Assembly (NCBI RefSeq): GCF_903819335.1
Contig: NZ_CAIJDE010000047.1
Location: forward strand, 62,001 to 126,000
Direction of reading: 5' to 3'
Source of the DNA: Flavobacterium panici
GTDB lineage: Bacteria; Bacteroidota; Bacteroidia; Flavobacteriales; Flavobacteriaceae
DNA length: 64,000 bases
Positions 9,075 through 17,888 of the stretch are shown piece by piece. The notes below the pieces were generated by a model, which ran no database searches, was not told the origin of the DNA, and was given only the letters and a program-made list of their open reading frames with translations. The position numbers and the translations under genes were made by a program. Every line of letters begins with the position of its first letter. Within the stretch, counting starts at the first letter, position 1.

Positions 9075-9656
9075 ATGCAAAAACGAGAAACCAGCAGTGA
9101 ATTTTATCTTGAAAAACTTGTTTACTTTCAAAAAATTGAAAAAAGTATTGCTGCTCATTTAAACCTTTCAGAATTAAAAAATGGCATTCAGATTATTCGA
9201 AATGAAGAAGGAGTTCGTGAAAATGAAGTTGAGATAGACTACATTTGGATTGTGAATATAGCACGCTCATTTGTTGGCTGGGGAAACTTATTTGGAATAA
9301 AATTTAAAGAAAACAAATTCAGGGAATATTCAAATCCTGAAAAGCTAGTACAAGGATTTCTTGTTAGTAACAGTCAGGGGCGTGAAGATTTTTTTAGTCT
9401 GGAATTATCCGATCCTTCTCATGATATTATCAAATCCTTCAACTTTAATTTAGCTGAAGTCAATAATGGTACATTTCTACACGGAACACAATATGAAATT
9501 AGAATAATTGCCTATAACATAGACACATTTATAAATGTTAGAAATCCAAATACTCCTGAATGGAAAGAATGGGAAACTAAATTTTGGACATTAGGTAAAC
9601 AATTGGCAATTGAATCTAACAATATCGATATGAAACATATATTTGAATTAATTTAA
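9075..9656 (+). CDS. Hypothetical cytoplasmic protein
   Basis: This 193-residue protein has no signal peptide, no membrane segment and no family I recognise. It is rich in charged and aromatic residues, with a WIVNIARSFVGWGNLFGIKF block near residue 57 and a WKEWETKFWTLGK block near residue 156. Codon use resembles the neighbours. It is transcribed towards the lipocalin/prenyl-synthase fusion gene and ends 33 bases from it. It is separated from the CocE gene by 89 bases, so it may have its own promoter. No function is proposed. Confidence 0.6.
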   Translation: MQKRETSSEFYLEKLVYFQKIEKSIAAHLNLSELKNGIQIIRNEEGVRENEVEIDYIWIVNIARSFVGWGNLFGIKFKENKFREYSNPEKLVQGFLVSNSQGREDFFSLELSDPSHDIIKSFNFNLAEVNNGTFLHGTQYEIRIIAYNIDTFINVRNPNTPEWKEWETKFWTLGKQLAIESNNIDMKHIFELI

Positions 9657-9689
9657 TACTTGACCACTTTCTACAACACAATAGACCAA

Positions 9690-11966
9690 TCATTCTTTTT
9701 TTAAGGCATACCAGCCAAAGGCACGTAATCTTACTTTAAAAAAGGAATCCGGCAGGATTTGATCAAGCTTTTTCCATGCAGTTTCTACAAGTTCATCTGC
9801 TTCTTGCCTGCACGCTTCAATGGCTCCGCAATTTTGCAATAAATGAATTACAGATGCAATTACTGCCCTATCCGTTGGCAGTGTCTGAATGGTTTCCCAT
9901 ACATATTCGCGTTGATTTAAAGGCATTAATCCCATTGATTTTGCCACTGGCATGGTTATTTTTCCTGCTGTAATATCTTCTCCTTTATCTTTAAGATTAT
10001 TTTCATATCCTTCAAGATTCAGTACATCATCCATTATTTGGTAAGCAACACCAATTGCTTCTAAAAAACTGCTGAGTGCTTCTATTTCTTCTGGTTTTCC
10101 ACCTCCTATTAATCCTCCCAGTTTGGCTAATGTACAGGCGGGCGTTGCCGTTTTTAATCTGTGTATAGTATAAATTCTATTCTCAAGTGTTGAACTATTC
10201 CCTTTGTTTACAGTCTCTGGCATAAGATCATGAAGCCCGCTGATATCCATTGCCTGTCCTGCATGTGCCGCACGCATCATTTCAAAATACAATTCATAAA
10301 CTTTTATCCTAATATTGTCAGGAAGTTTAGGTTCATGCATAAATAATTCTGAAATAAAATAACTTGCATTACCTGCATTAATTGCCAGTGCCTCTCCATA
10401 AAGATGATGCAAAGCAGTGCCTCCTCTGCGTGTGTCTGATCTGTCTTGTACATCATCTACAATTAGTGATCCTGTATGTATCAATTCCGGCATTGCCAGC
10501 CAGTCCATAAACGGATTAGAATTTCCACCTACACTATCGATACAGGCTAAAAACACATACGACCGCCAGGCTTTTTTACTACGGTCTACAATTTCCCTGA
10601 TAGGTTTTATTACTGATGAAACATATTGCTCTTTATCGGCAGTACTCAAAAAAGAAACACCAAGAGGACTATTAATCAACTTGTGAAACTGTTCATCACT
10701 AGGATCTAAGGGCATTAAAGATTCTACCGATTTCTGAGTAGTATCCCCTACTGCTTTTAAAAAACTTTCGATGTTTGTTTTGGTACTAAATCCGTTTCTT
10801 TCGATATAACCCTGACCTAAAACTTCTGTATCCATAAATTTTCCTTCGGCACTTATACTTCCTTCCCAAAATGCGGGCGCAGAGAGAATAGTAATAAATT
10901 CCTGTTCGGGAAAATCTGCAGTTATAGAAAGAAAAATATTAAGCTGTGGTATTTCTATTTTCCAGGAAACAGGATAGGATATAAAAGTTCGGGCACTTGT
11001 CCAATACTTTTCAGGTATAAATGAATACTGTTCTGCGTTTGTTCTTTTGCCATCAGGATCTATGATAATTATATTGCCTCCGGCGTGTTCCCCATTTTTT
11101 GTGTTGTCAAAAAGATCATAACCAGATAACTGATACCCATTATCTAACTGAAGTGCAATCCAGTTCCAGTCCATTTCATGCTTAAATTCAAATGTTGAAG
11201 TTTCATCCGCCGGTCTGCTAAATTCATGATCGTACCAGCCGCTTCCTTCTACTTCATAAACCGTATTACCAATTTGAATTTCTCCACTTACTTCGCACTT
11301 TGGAATAAAATAATAGAACATTTCTTCTTTCCTTATTCCGCTTATAACTCCATCATCTCCATGTCGAACCGGTTTTGTTAAGGGAATAAATGAAAGTTTA
11401 CACACAATTTCATTTAAAGGATTTTCAAGCTTTAAATGATAATTGCCTTGTTCGTCTTTTTTAAAGGAGTTTTCGTCATATTCAAGAGAAAGATTATTTA
11501 TACCAATATTTGCAGGCTGTTTAAGAAGTCTGTCCGGCAGCGGCGTATTTCCTTTTTCATATACTTCTTTTAGTGCACGTCGAATCCATCTGCTTCCTTC
11601 ATTTTTTTCTTCGGCCTTTTTGATCGTTTTTAATGCTTGCGCAGGTGTAGTTGGATCTAAAAGAGAATCCATGTAATATTTCTCTTCATTTTTATCTGAC
11701 AATGACCAGATTACAGAATGGGTATAGTTTAGGTTTCCTGTAGTTTCATCTTTTACTGCCACTCTAAAAAAAGACGAAAATAAAGATATTTGTTTACCAT
11801 CTTTAGAAGTCAGATGGCAATTTTGATACCACCATTCAATCAGTGATTCATGGTGCGGGAGATCATGAACGCTTAAATCTATTGGTCCGTCAGCAGGCCA
11901 CGTCGAAGGGTAATGATAAACTATTTCTTCAAGATTTGTTTGTTGTGCATAGGTTTCTTTTTTCAT
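9690..11966 (-). CDS. Fusion of CrtC/AttH-type lipocalin domain and prenyl diphosphate synthase
   Basis: This 758-residue cytoplasmic protein joins two enzymatic domains. Residues about 20-395 match the AttH/CrtC (hydroxyneurosporene-hydratase-like) double-lipocalin family, with SLIEWWYQNCHL near the start, GSGWYDHEFSRP mid-domain and GQGYIERNGF at the end. Residues about 430-750 match trans-isoprenyl diphosphate synthases: the first Asp motif is DDVQDRSDTRRGG, the second is QIMDDVLN, and KGEDITAGKITMP follows. The short first motif (DDxxD) and DDxxN second motif resemble eukaryote-type GGPP synthases rather than the usual bacterial DDxxxxD form. A plausible role is to make a prenyl diphosphate and then hydrate, cyclise or otherwise process a terpenoid. 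It lies downstream of a desaturase gene but 312 bases away. Confidence 0.85.
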   Translation of the reverse strand: MKKETYAQQTNLEEIVYHYPSTWPADGPIDLSVHDLPHHESLIEWWYQNCHLTSKDGKQISLFSSFFRVAVKDETTGNLNYTHSVIWSLSDKNEEKYYMDSLLDPTTPAQALKTIKKAEEKNEGSRWIRRALKEVYEKGNTPLPDRLLKQPANIGINNLSLEYDENSFKKDEQGNYHLKLENPLNEIVCKLSFIPLTKPVRHGDDGVISGIRKEEMFYYFIPKCEVSGEIQIGNTVYEVEGSGWYDHEFSRPADETSTFEFKHEMDWNWIALQLDNGYQLSGYDLFDNTKNGEHAGGNIIIIDPDGKRTNAEQYSFIPEKYWTSARTFISYPVSWKIEIPQLNIFLSITADFPEQEFITILSAPAFWEGSISAEGKFMDTEVLGQGYIERNGFSTKTNIESFLKAVGDTTQKSVESLMPLDPSDEQFHKLINSPLGVSFLSTADKEQYVSSVIKPIREIVDRSKKAWRSYVFLACIDSVGGNSNPFMDWLAMPELIHTGSLIVDDVQDRSDTRRGGTALHHLYGEALAINAGNASYFISELFMHEPKLPDNIRIKVYELYFEMMRAAHAGQAMDISGLHDLMPETVNKGNSSTLENRIYTIHRLKTATPACTLAKLGGLIGGGKPEEIEALSSFLEAIGVAYQIMDDVLNLEGYENNLKDKGEDITAGKITMPVAKSMGLMPLNQREYVWETIQTLPTDRAVIASVIHLLQNCGAIEACRQEADELVETAWKKLDQILPDSFFKVRLRAFGWYALKKE

Positions 11967-12278
11967 TGTGTTAGATTATTAGTTATTAAAAACAATATTC
12001 TATCCCGCTTTTCGAATTCTTATCGATAACGAAAACAGTATTGAAATGAATGCTGTACCACAACTCAAAACAGGCAACGCTACTTACTTTTACTAAGCTG
12101 CAATAAAAAACCAACGCTATTTTATTAAAGCGTGATTTTGTAAGAATAAAGTTAATGTATTTAAATTGATTTTACACCCGTAGATTTACGTGTATTTTAC
12201 TGAATAACAGAAAATTAACAACAAACAAATATAAATCAATTGATTATTGATTTCTGTAAGTAAGAAGTAATCAAAACT
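11967..12278. other. Intergenic region upstream of the lipocalin/prenyl-synthase gene
   Basis: This 312-base gap lies between the desaturase stop and the fusion-gene start, both on the minus strand. On the minus strand, TATATTTG at 12226-12233 matches the flavobacterial TAnnTTTG -7 element, but no TTG sits at the required distance, so I do not call a promoter. No ORF or RNA gene is apparent. Confidence 0.4.
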
Positions 12279-13388
12279 TTAAATCTCTCCCGTAATTAAA
12301 ATATTTTCATTAACACCCTTATTTTTCAGCATCCTGAAGTGCGAGCGCACGGCATGATAAAAAGGATACGAAGTATACGGAAGATTATATTCTTCGGCAT
12401 ATTTTATTATTATTGGCGTAATGTAGGGATAATACGTATGTCCAACACCCGGAAAAAGATGATGCGCTACATGATGTGTAAATCCTCCGTATAAAAAATT
12501 AGCCAGTTTACTGTTAGTGCTAAAATCTTTTGTAACAATCATTTGATGTAAAGCCCAGGTAGCAGATAAATTTCCATCTTCATCTGTTGCGGGAAAATTG
12601 GCGTCTTCATCAACATGTGTAGAAACTAGTGCTACAACTCCCAAAACGCTTCCGAATAAATGCATGGAAAACCAACCTGCCAAAACTAAATACCAAGGCT
12701 GATTGAGCAAAATCATAGGAACAAAAAGAATATAAAACAGGTTTAAAATTTTTGCTGCAAATAATATAAAGATCTGCTTTCGCGGAATGGTGTCTACAAT
12801 CTTTTTGACGTAATTGTTTTTCTTTCCAAAAAAATCTTTAAAATCCCGAATATAAATCCAGTTTAAACTGTAAAGCGGATAAATAAACCACATATAAATG
12901 TGCTGGTATTTATGATATTTAAGCACCGGACTGTTTGGAAAAATCCTGATAATATCACTTTGTTTGATATCAATATCCCAATCGGGAACGTTTGGATAAG
13001 CATGATGCAGATTGATATGGCGACGCATCCAGAGCCAGTGATTGCTGCCGAAAAGTTCTAAAACATACAAGAACCATTCGTTGTGTTTTGCTTTTTTAAA
13101 TAACGCTCCGTGTGCAGCATCATGAAAGGCATTTATAAAAAGCACAATCATGGTAAAACCACACAAAATGTAAAAAAGGAAAAGTAAAGGTGTGCTGTTT
13201 CCAAAAAATAAAATACAGCCATAAAATAAAAAAAACAAAACCAAAAGACCTAAAGACTTTATAACATTTAAAAGGTACAATGATGAATTTTGCAATACCG
13301 TTTCGGTGACTTCGTTGCGCATTTTTCTAAAAAAATCATCAGTACCAGCTCTAAGATAAACCGGGCGTTTTAATTTTTCCATAATCAC
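12279..13388 (-). CDS. Membrane fatty acid desaturase
   Basis: This 369-residue membrane di-iron desaturase has the three histidine boxes: HDAAHGALF near residue 88 (HxxxH), HINLHHAYP near 124 (HxxHH) and HHVAHHLFPGVGH near 311 (HxxHH). Four hydrophobic segments lie at about 45-62, 68-86, 200-225 and 230-250. The box spacing fits front-end or linoleoyl-CoA-type desaturases acting on acyl lipids or acyl-CoA, probably for membrane fluidity. Two in-frame Met codons (residues 1 and 3) could start translation. On the minus strand, TAAATTTG at 13410-13417 is a possible -7 element 22 bases upstream, but without a well-spaced TTG. Confidence 0.88.
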   Translation of the reverse strand: MIMEKLKRPVYLRAGTDDFFRKMRNEVTETVLQNSSLYLLNVIKSLGLLVLFFLFYGCILFFGNSTPLLFLFYILCGFTMIVLFINAFHDAAHGALFKKAKHNEWFLYVLELFGSNHWLWMRRHINLHHAYPNVPDWDIDIKQSDIIRIFPNSPVLKYHKYQHIYMWFIYPLYSLNWIYIRDFKDFFGKKNNYVKKIVDTIPRKQIFILFAAKILNLFYILFVPMILLNQPWYLVLAGWFSMHLFGSVLGVVALVSTHVDEDANFPATDEDGNLSATWALHQMIVTKDFSTNSKLANFLYGGFTHHVAHHLFPGVGHTYYPYITPIIIKYAEEYNLPYTSYPFYHAVRSHFRMLKNKGVNENILITGEI

Positions 13389-13679
13389 TATTGCTAGAAA
13401 TTGTCATATCAAATTTAATAAAAAAAAGTTAAAACACACGAATTCAAAACATTACAAACAAAATAAATTATTAAAACTTCTCAAGAGAAATTGTTTCTTA
13501 CTTTTTTGTTTTGCCATAAAAAGCACATCAAATACACATCACTTTTATCTTGATTTTACTTATAATCGCAGTAAAAATAAGTTCCTCAAATTATTCTTGA
13601 TTTTTTAATGAAATTTAGGCGAATAGAAAAGTAGTATAAACTTTCACTTTTTTGTATTTTGCTTTATAAAAAATAAACT

Positions 13680-15455
13680 ATGCTAAAACTCCGTCAACAA
13701 CTAAGATATCTCATAATAGTGCTGTTTCTTTCTGTAATGGCATATAGTAATACCAGAATTTATGTAAATCAGGTTGGTTTTGATCCCAAAAGCCCCAAAA
13801 TAGCCATTATAGCATATCCCAGTAATCTTAGTGAAAATGCATCTTTTGATGTTGTTGATACTAAAACTCATAAAACCGTATTTACTGCATTAATTGGGAA
13901 ACCACAAGATGTGGACGACTGGAAGCTTGGTGAAAAATTTTATAAAGCTGATTTCTCTTCTTTTCAAAAACCCGGAACGTATAAAATTACTTTTAAAGTT
14001 GCAGATCAAATTTATACTTCGGCGAGTTTTTCTATAGAAGAAAATATATTGGCAAAACGAGTTATTTCTTCAATTGTACATTATTACAATAAACAAAGAG
14101 CCAATACGCCCGAAGAACTGGAAGCTGACAAAAACATGCTTTTATACGGCAGTACTAAAAAAGTAGATGTTCATGGCGGATGGTGTGATGCATCTGGCGA
14201 TGTGAGTAAATATTTTTCACATTTGGCTTATGCTAATTTTGTTTCTCCGCAGCAGACGCCTTTGGTAACGTGGTCGCTTATTAATACCTCAGAAAGAATT
14301 CCGAAACAGTTGACACAATGGAAAATAAAAGATTCCCTAGATAACGAAGCGATTTGGGGAGCAGATTATATGATGCGCTGTTTATCAAATGAGGATTATT
14401 TTTATATGATCGTTTTCAGCTATTTTGATAAAAATCCTGCTGCCAGAAGAATTGTTGGGCTTAAAGCCAATAGTGTAACAACAGACGAATATCAAAGTGC
14501 TTTTCGCGAAGGCGCAGGAATGGCAATTGCTTCATTAGCCAGAATTTCACAATGGAAGAAAAACGGTGATTTTACCTCTCAGCAATATTTAGATGGAGCT
14601 AAACGTGCTTATGCGCATCTTTTAGTAAACAATACTAAATATGATGATGACGGAAAAGAAAATATCATTGATGATTATTGCGCTTTAATGGCGGCAACGG
14701 AATTATGGAGTGCGACCAATGATAATTTCTATAAAGATGAAGCCAGAAAATGGGCGCGCAATCTTGAAAACCGAATGACAGATCAAGGCTGGTTTAGAAG
14801 TAATGACGGAAACCGTCCGTTTTGGCATGCTGCAGATGCAGGTTTACCAATAGTTTCTTTGACAAGATATTTGAAAAAAGAAAATGACAGCAACGAAATA
14901 AAGAAGGCTAAAAATGTGATCAAAAAGGCTTTAGAATATAATTTAGCCGTTACCAATAATGTAGAAAATCCGTTTGGTTATGCACGCCAGAGTTTCTTGT
15001 TTAATGGTAAAGTTCAAGATGGCTTTTTTATTCCGCATGATAATGAAACCGGCTGGTGGTGGCAAGGAGAAAATGCCCGATTAGCTTCGCTGGCAACAGC
15101 CGCAATTGAAGGTGGAAAAATAGTTGCTGTAAAAAATAATGGTGCAGAGAAAAAACCGCTTGATTTATATGCTTCTCAGCAATTATCATGGATATTAGGC
15201 TGCAATCCTTATTCGGTATGTTTTTTATATGGATTTGGAGAAGAAAATGTCCCGTACATGCATTCTAATTACGGGCACGGTTCTGAAAAAGGCGGAATTT
15301 CTAACGGAATTACGGGCAAAGAAGGAAATCCAGACGGCTCCGGAATTGATTTTAAAATGGATGTTGACGGCAATGACGAATGGCGCTGGACAGAACAATG
15401 GATTCCGCATTCAGCTTGGTTTTTACAGGCTATTACAGCTTTGGCAGACAAATAA
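13680..15455 (+). CDS. Glycoside hydrolase family 9 enzyme with N-terminal Ig-like domain
   Basis: This 591-residue exported enzyme has a signal peptide ending near MAYSNT. Residues about 25-118 form the CelD_N Ig-like domain (IYVNQVGFDPKSPKIAII). The (alpha/alpha)6 GH9 barrel follows, with HGGWCDASGDVSKY near residue 165 supplying the catalytic-base Asp residues, LGCNPYSVCFLYGFG near 508 and WRWTEQWIPHSAWFLQAI near 571 holding the acid Glu. The motifs diverge from classic cellulases (usually GGWYDAGD and PHHR), so the substrate may be a beta-glucan oligomer, glucosaminide or another beta-linked glycan. It is followed 28 bases later by a ThuA-like gene. Confidence 0.85.
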   Translation: MLKLRQQLRYLIIVLFLSVMAYSNTRIYVNQVGFDPKSPKIAIIAYPSNLSENASFDVVDTKTHKTVFTALIGKPQDVDDWKLGEKFYKADFSSFQKPGTYKITFKVADQIYTSASFSIEENILAKRVISSIVHYYNKQRANTPEELEADKNMLLYGSTKKVDVHGGWCDASGDVSKYFSHLAYANFVSPQQTPLVTWSLINTSERIPKQLTQWKIKDSLDNEAIWGADYMMRCLSNEDYFYMIVFSYFDKNPAARRIVGLKANSVTTDEYQSAFREGAGMAIASLARISQWKKNGDFTSQQYLDGAKRAYAHLLVNNTKYDDDGKENIIDDYCALMAATELWSATNDNFYKDEARKWARNLENRMTDQGWFRSNDGNRPFWHAADAGLPIVSLTRYLKKENDSNEIKKAKNVIKKALEYNLAVTNNVENPFGYARQSFLFNGKVQDGFFIPHDNETGWWWQGENARLASLATAAIEGGKIVAVKNNGAEKKPLDLYASQQLSWILGCNPYSVCFLYGFGEENVPYMHSNYGHGSEKGGISNGITGKEGNPDGSGIDFKMDVDGNDEWRWTEQWIPHSAWFLQAITALADK

Positions 15456-15483
15456 AATTCAGATAAAAAACTTCAATTATTAG

Positions 15484-16251
15484 ATGAAAAATTTTCTAAT
15501 CCTATTCCTGACAATCTTCGTTTTTCAGGTAGATTGTACCGCTCAGAAATCAAAAAAAGCAAAGTTTAAAGCTTTGGTTTTGTATGAAAACGGCGGACAT
15601 CATTTAGCCTTTTCCCAAGCCGCAAAACCGTGGCTGAACAAACTGGCAATTGACAGCAGTTTTACTATTGATTATATTGAAAATACTGCCAAAATTAATG
15701 ATGCTTTTTTAAAACAATATAAGGTTTTTATTCAGTTGGATTATCCTCCATATACCTGGAGCGAGGAATCTATGAAAGCATTTGAGAAATATATGAACGA
15801 CGGAAAAGGCGGATGGGTTGGTTTACATCACGCTACTTTATTGGGCGAATTTGACGGTTACCCAATGTGGAAATGGTTTTCTGATTTTATGGGAGGAATA
15901 CGTTTTGAAAATTACATTGCCACTTTTGCAAATGCGAAAGTGAATATTGAAGATAAATTGCATCCGATAACCAAAGGAATTTCACCTGAATTCTTGATCA
16001 AAAAAGAAGAATGGTATACTTACAATAAAAGTCCGCGAGCGAATGTTCACGTATTAGCTTCGGTAGATGAAACTACTTACGAACCTAATTCAAATATAAA
16101 AATGGGCGATCATCCGGTTGTGTGGACAAACGATCATTTTAAATCCAGAAACGTTTATATTTTCATGGGACATTCTCCTGAATTGTTTGATAATGAAGCT
16201 TACACTACACTTTTAAGAAATTCCATTTTTTGGGCAGCTAGTAAAAAATGA
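15484..16251 (+). CDS. ThuA-like domain protein, exported
   Basis: This 255-residue protein has a signal peptide (up to about VDCTAQ) and a single ThuA-like domain covering the rest. Family blocks are visible: ALVLYENGGHHLAF, VFIQLDYPPYTWSEE, GWVGLHHATL and PVVWTNDHFKSRNVYIFMGHSPE. The domain has a class-I glutamine-amidotransferase-like fold and is linked to trehalose or other sugar utilisation, and some members oxidise or process disaccharides. It follows the GH9 gene by 28 bases, so the pair probably forms an operon for catabolism of one glycan, with both products exported. The exact reaction is unknown. Confidence 0.85.
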   Translation: MKNFLILFLTIFVFQVDCTAQKSKKAKFKALVLYENGGHHLAFSQAAKPWLNKLAIDSSFTIDYIENTAKINDAFLKQYKVFIQLDYPPYTWSEESMKAFEKYMNDGKGGWVGLHHATLLGEFDGYPMWKWFSDFMGGIRFENYIATFANAKVNIEDKLHPITKGISPEFLIKKEEWYTYNKSPRANVHVLASVDETTYEPNSNIKMGDHPVVWTNDHFKSRNVYIFMGHSPELFDNEAYTTLLRNSIFWAASKK

Positions 16252-16260
16252 TTTTTCTGC

Positions 16261-17082
16261 TTAAAAAATTCCCATATTTTCAGGTTTAATCGTAAATCCT
16301 AAACGCACCATACTTTTGTGTTCCTGATAATCGATTAAACTTTCGGTATAACCCACAAACCATTGCAACGTGAGATAATAATTTTCATGTTTAAAAGGTT
16401 TCCAGTTTACCTGTGTCTGCAAAGAGCCGTAATTGATAAGACCGCTTCCTTTTCTAAAAAGAATATCGGCACTCCAGCGTCCGGGTTGTATTTGATACGT
16501 TGCGCTGGCTTCGCCGTAACCCACATATTTCGTCAGTTCAGGATTATCATCTTTATCAACAAGCGGAATCCATCCTCTGATTCCCACAGTCCATCGTGGA
16601 GAAACCTGCGATTTTAAGGAAAAAGCAAGCATATTCCATGTTCTGGAATAAATAGAATCTCTTCCGTTTGATTCGTGTTCTAAGGAAATTGTTCCGTAAG
16701 TAAGCCTTCCTCCTTTTAAATAAAACGGACGTACAACGGCAAAACCGGGATTAAAATTGATTTCAGAAAATGGTTTTGAATTGGCGTAAATGTCCCAAAA
16801 CGCTTTTTGAGTATACATTAAATAAGGAAAAAAACCACCCACCCACGGTTTTGAAGTTAATCGCAGTTTAAAACTGATCTGGTATTTTACGTCGGCAGAA
16901 TTGCGGGTAATGGCTTCATTTACGGGCACTCCGGTTAAAAAATAATTATCTCTGTGAACAGAAAAACTGGATTCTTTTAACAGTGAATCTGCGGCGCGGA
17001 AATTCTTTTTTTCTTCTACAATTTGTGAATTTGCATTAATTGAAAACAAAACGATACAAGTCAATAGGTATTTAAAGTACAT
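16261..17082 (-). CDS. pldA: Outer membrane phospholipase A (OMPLA/PldA-like)
   Basis: This 273-residue protein has a signal peptide (MYFKYLLTCIVLFSINANSQ) and beta-barrel character. The OMPLA catalytic motif is intact: His136 and Ser138 in LEHESNGR and Asn150 in SRTWN. The Ser-to-Asn spacing of 12 is the same as in E. coli OMPLA (Ser144, Asn156). The enzyme sits in the outer membrane and hydrolyses acyl chains of phospholipids that reach the outer leaflet, activated by calcium-dependent dimerisation. The C-terminal residue is Phe, as expected for BAM-inserted barrels. It converges with the ThuA-like gene, with nine bases between stops. Confidence 0.88.
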   Translation of the reverse strand: MYFKYLLTCIVLFSINANSQIVEEKKNFRAADSLLKESSFSVHRDNYFLTGVPVNEAITRNSADVKYQISFKLRLTSKPWVGGFFPYLMYTQKAFWDIYANSKPFSEINFNPGFAVVRPFYLKGGRLTYGTISLEHESNGRDSIYSRTWNMLAFSLKSQVSPRWTVGIRGWIPLVDKDDNPELTKYVGYGEASATYQIQPGRWSADILFRKGSGLINYGSLQTQVNWKPFKHENYYLTLQWFVGYTESLIDYQEHKSMVRLGFTIKPENMGIF

Positions 17083-17134
17083 TCTTATAATTTAAGTTGA
17101 GGCGTATTTTTAATAATTAAATGTACTCTGTCTC

Positions 17135-17149
17135 GGTTAATGGTATTAA
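17135..17149. promoter_or_regulatory. Small inverted repeat, possible operator
   Basis: GTTAAT-GGT-ATTAAC is a perfect 6-bp inverted repeat with a 3-base spacer; a further GTTAAC lies at 17165-17170. It sits in the 274-base gap between the divergently transcribed phospholipase gene and the DyP-associated gene pair, a position suited to a regulator binding site. The assignment rests on symmetry only. Confidence 0.25.
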
Positions 17150-17356
17150 CGCAATAAAAACAAGAGTTAACCCAATAAACTTAATCATAGAAATATCCCG
17201 CATAAAATCTCTTTTATGACTGATAATTCCCGTTTGGTGTCATTTTTTCCTAATGCCTTTTCTATCTCGAGTAATTTCGGCTTCAATCACCTCAATTACC
17301 CGCGATGCTGAAAACGGGAACAAAGAGTAAGCAAAATCCAAAAAACAGAATCTATT

Positions 17357-17809
17357 ATGCAAACCGTGAATCCATTAACCATGTATGTTCCTATTTATCA
17401 AACTGATGAAGCACAGGCAACAGCTCAGACAGCTTATGAAAATTTTAATAATCCTATAACAAAAGCTTCTCTGGATAAAATGGCGATTGTGCATTATGCA
17501 CGAATTGCCCTTGTACCTAATACTGACGGAAAAGGTATTGCGGGAATTTTAATTATTACAGAATTTGACGGAAATATGAATTCTTACTTAGAAGCATTTT
17601 TTAATAATTCGACTACTATTAGAGCCGCATTTATTTTAGTTATTACCTTATGGGCAAACAAACCGGCAGATTTCCCAACTAACCCGGACGATATTACATA
17701 TACGATTTTCTCTAATTTTATTAATGAACGTAATCTTAGCCAGTCTCAGGATCTTTATTATGCTTATCCACAATCTGTAAAGCAAATTGTAGCTAAGTTT
17801 TCTAAATAA
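17357..17809 (+). CDS. Hypothetical protein paired with DyP-type peroxidase
   Basis: This 150-residue soluble protein has no signal peptide. The stretch MAIVHYARIALVPNTDGKG followed by GILIITEFDGNMNSYLEAFF near residue 62 resembles a segment I associate with some heme-peroxidase-linked proteins, but I cannot assign a named domain. The C-terminal half contains a hydrophobic stretch (AFILVITLWANK). The gene precedes the DyP-type peroxidase by 79 bases on the same strand, so the two products probably act together, for example as a chaperone, cargo adaptor or substrate-binding partner. That role is inference from position only. Confidence 0.65.
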   Translation: MQTVNPLTMYVPIYQTDEAQATAQTAYENFNNPITKASLDKMAIVHYARIALVPNTDGKGIAGILIITEFDGNMNSYLEAFFNNSTTIRAAFILVITLWANKPADFPTNPDDITYTIFSNFINERNLSQSQDLYYAYPQSVKQIVAKFSK

Positions 17810-17834
17810 TAAATAAGAAAAAGTATTCATAATT

Positions 17835-17866
17835 ACAGCTGTATCATTTGATCCGGCTGTTTTTTT
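17835..17866 (+). terminator. Weak hairpin with T run between the DyP pair
   Basis: ACAGC (17835-17839) can pair with GCTGT (17856-17860) across a 16-base loop, followed by six T. The stem is short and the loop long, so this may only attenuate transcription between the two genes, or be chance. Confidence 0.3.
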
Positions 17867-17888
17867 CTTTAACCCAAAACTTAATCTT

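Noticed and set aside
9690..11966. Loss of the second Asp-rich motif (DDVLN) as a sign of an inactive prenyl synthase
   Set aside because: DDxxN is the normal second motif in type III GGPP synthases, so it does not indicate inactivity.
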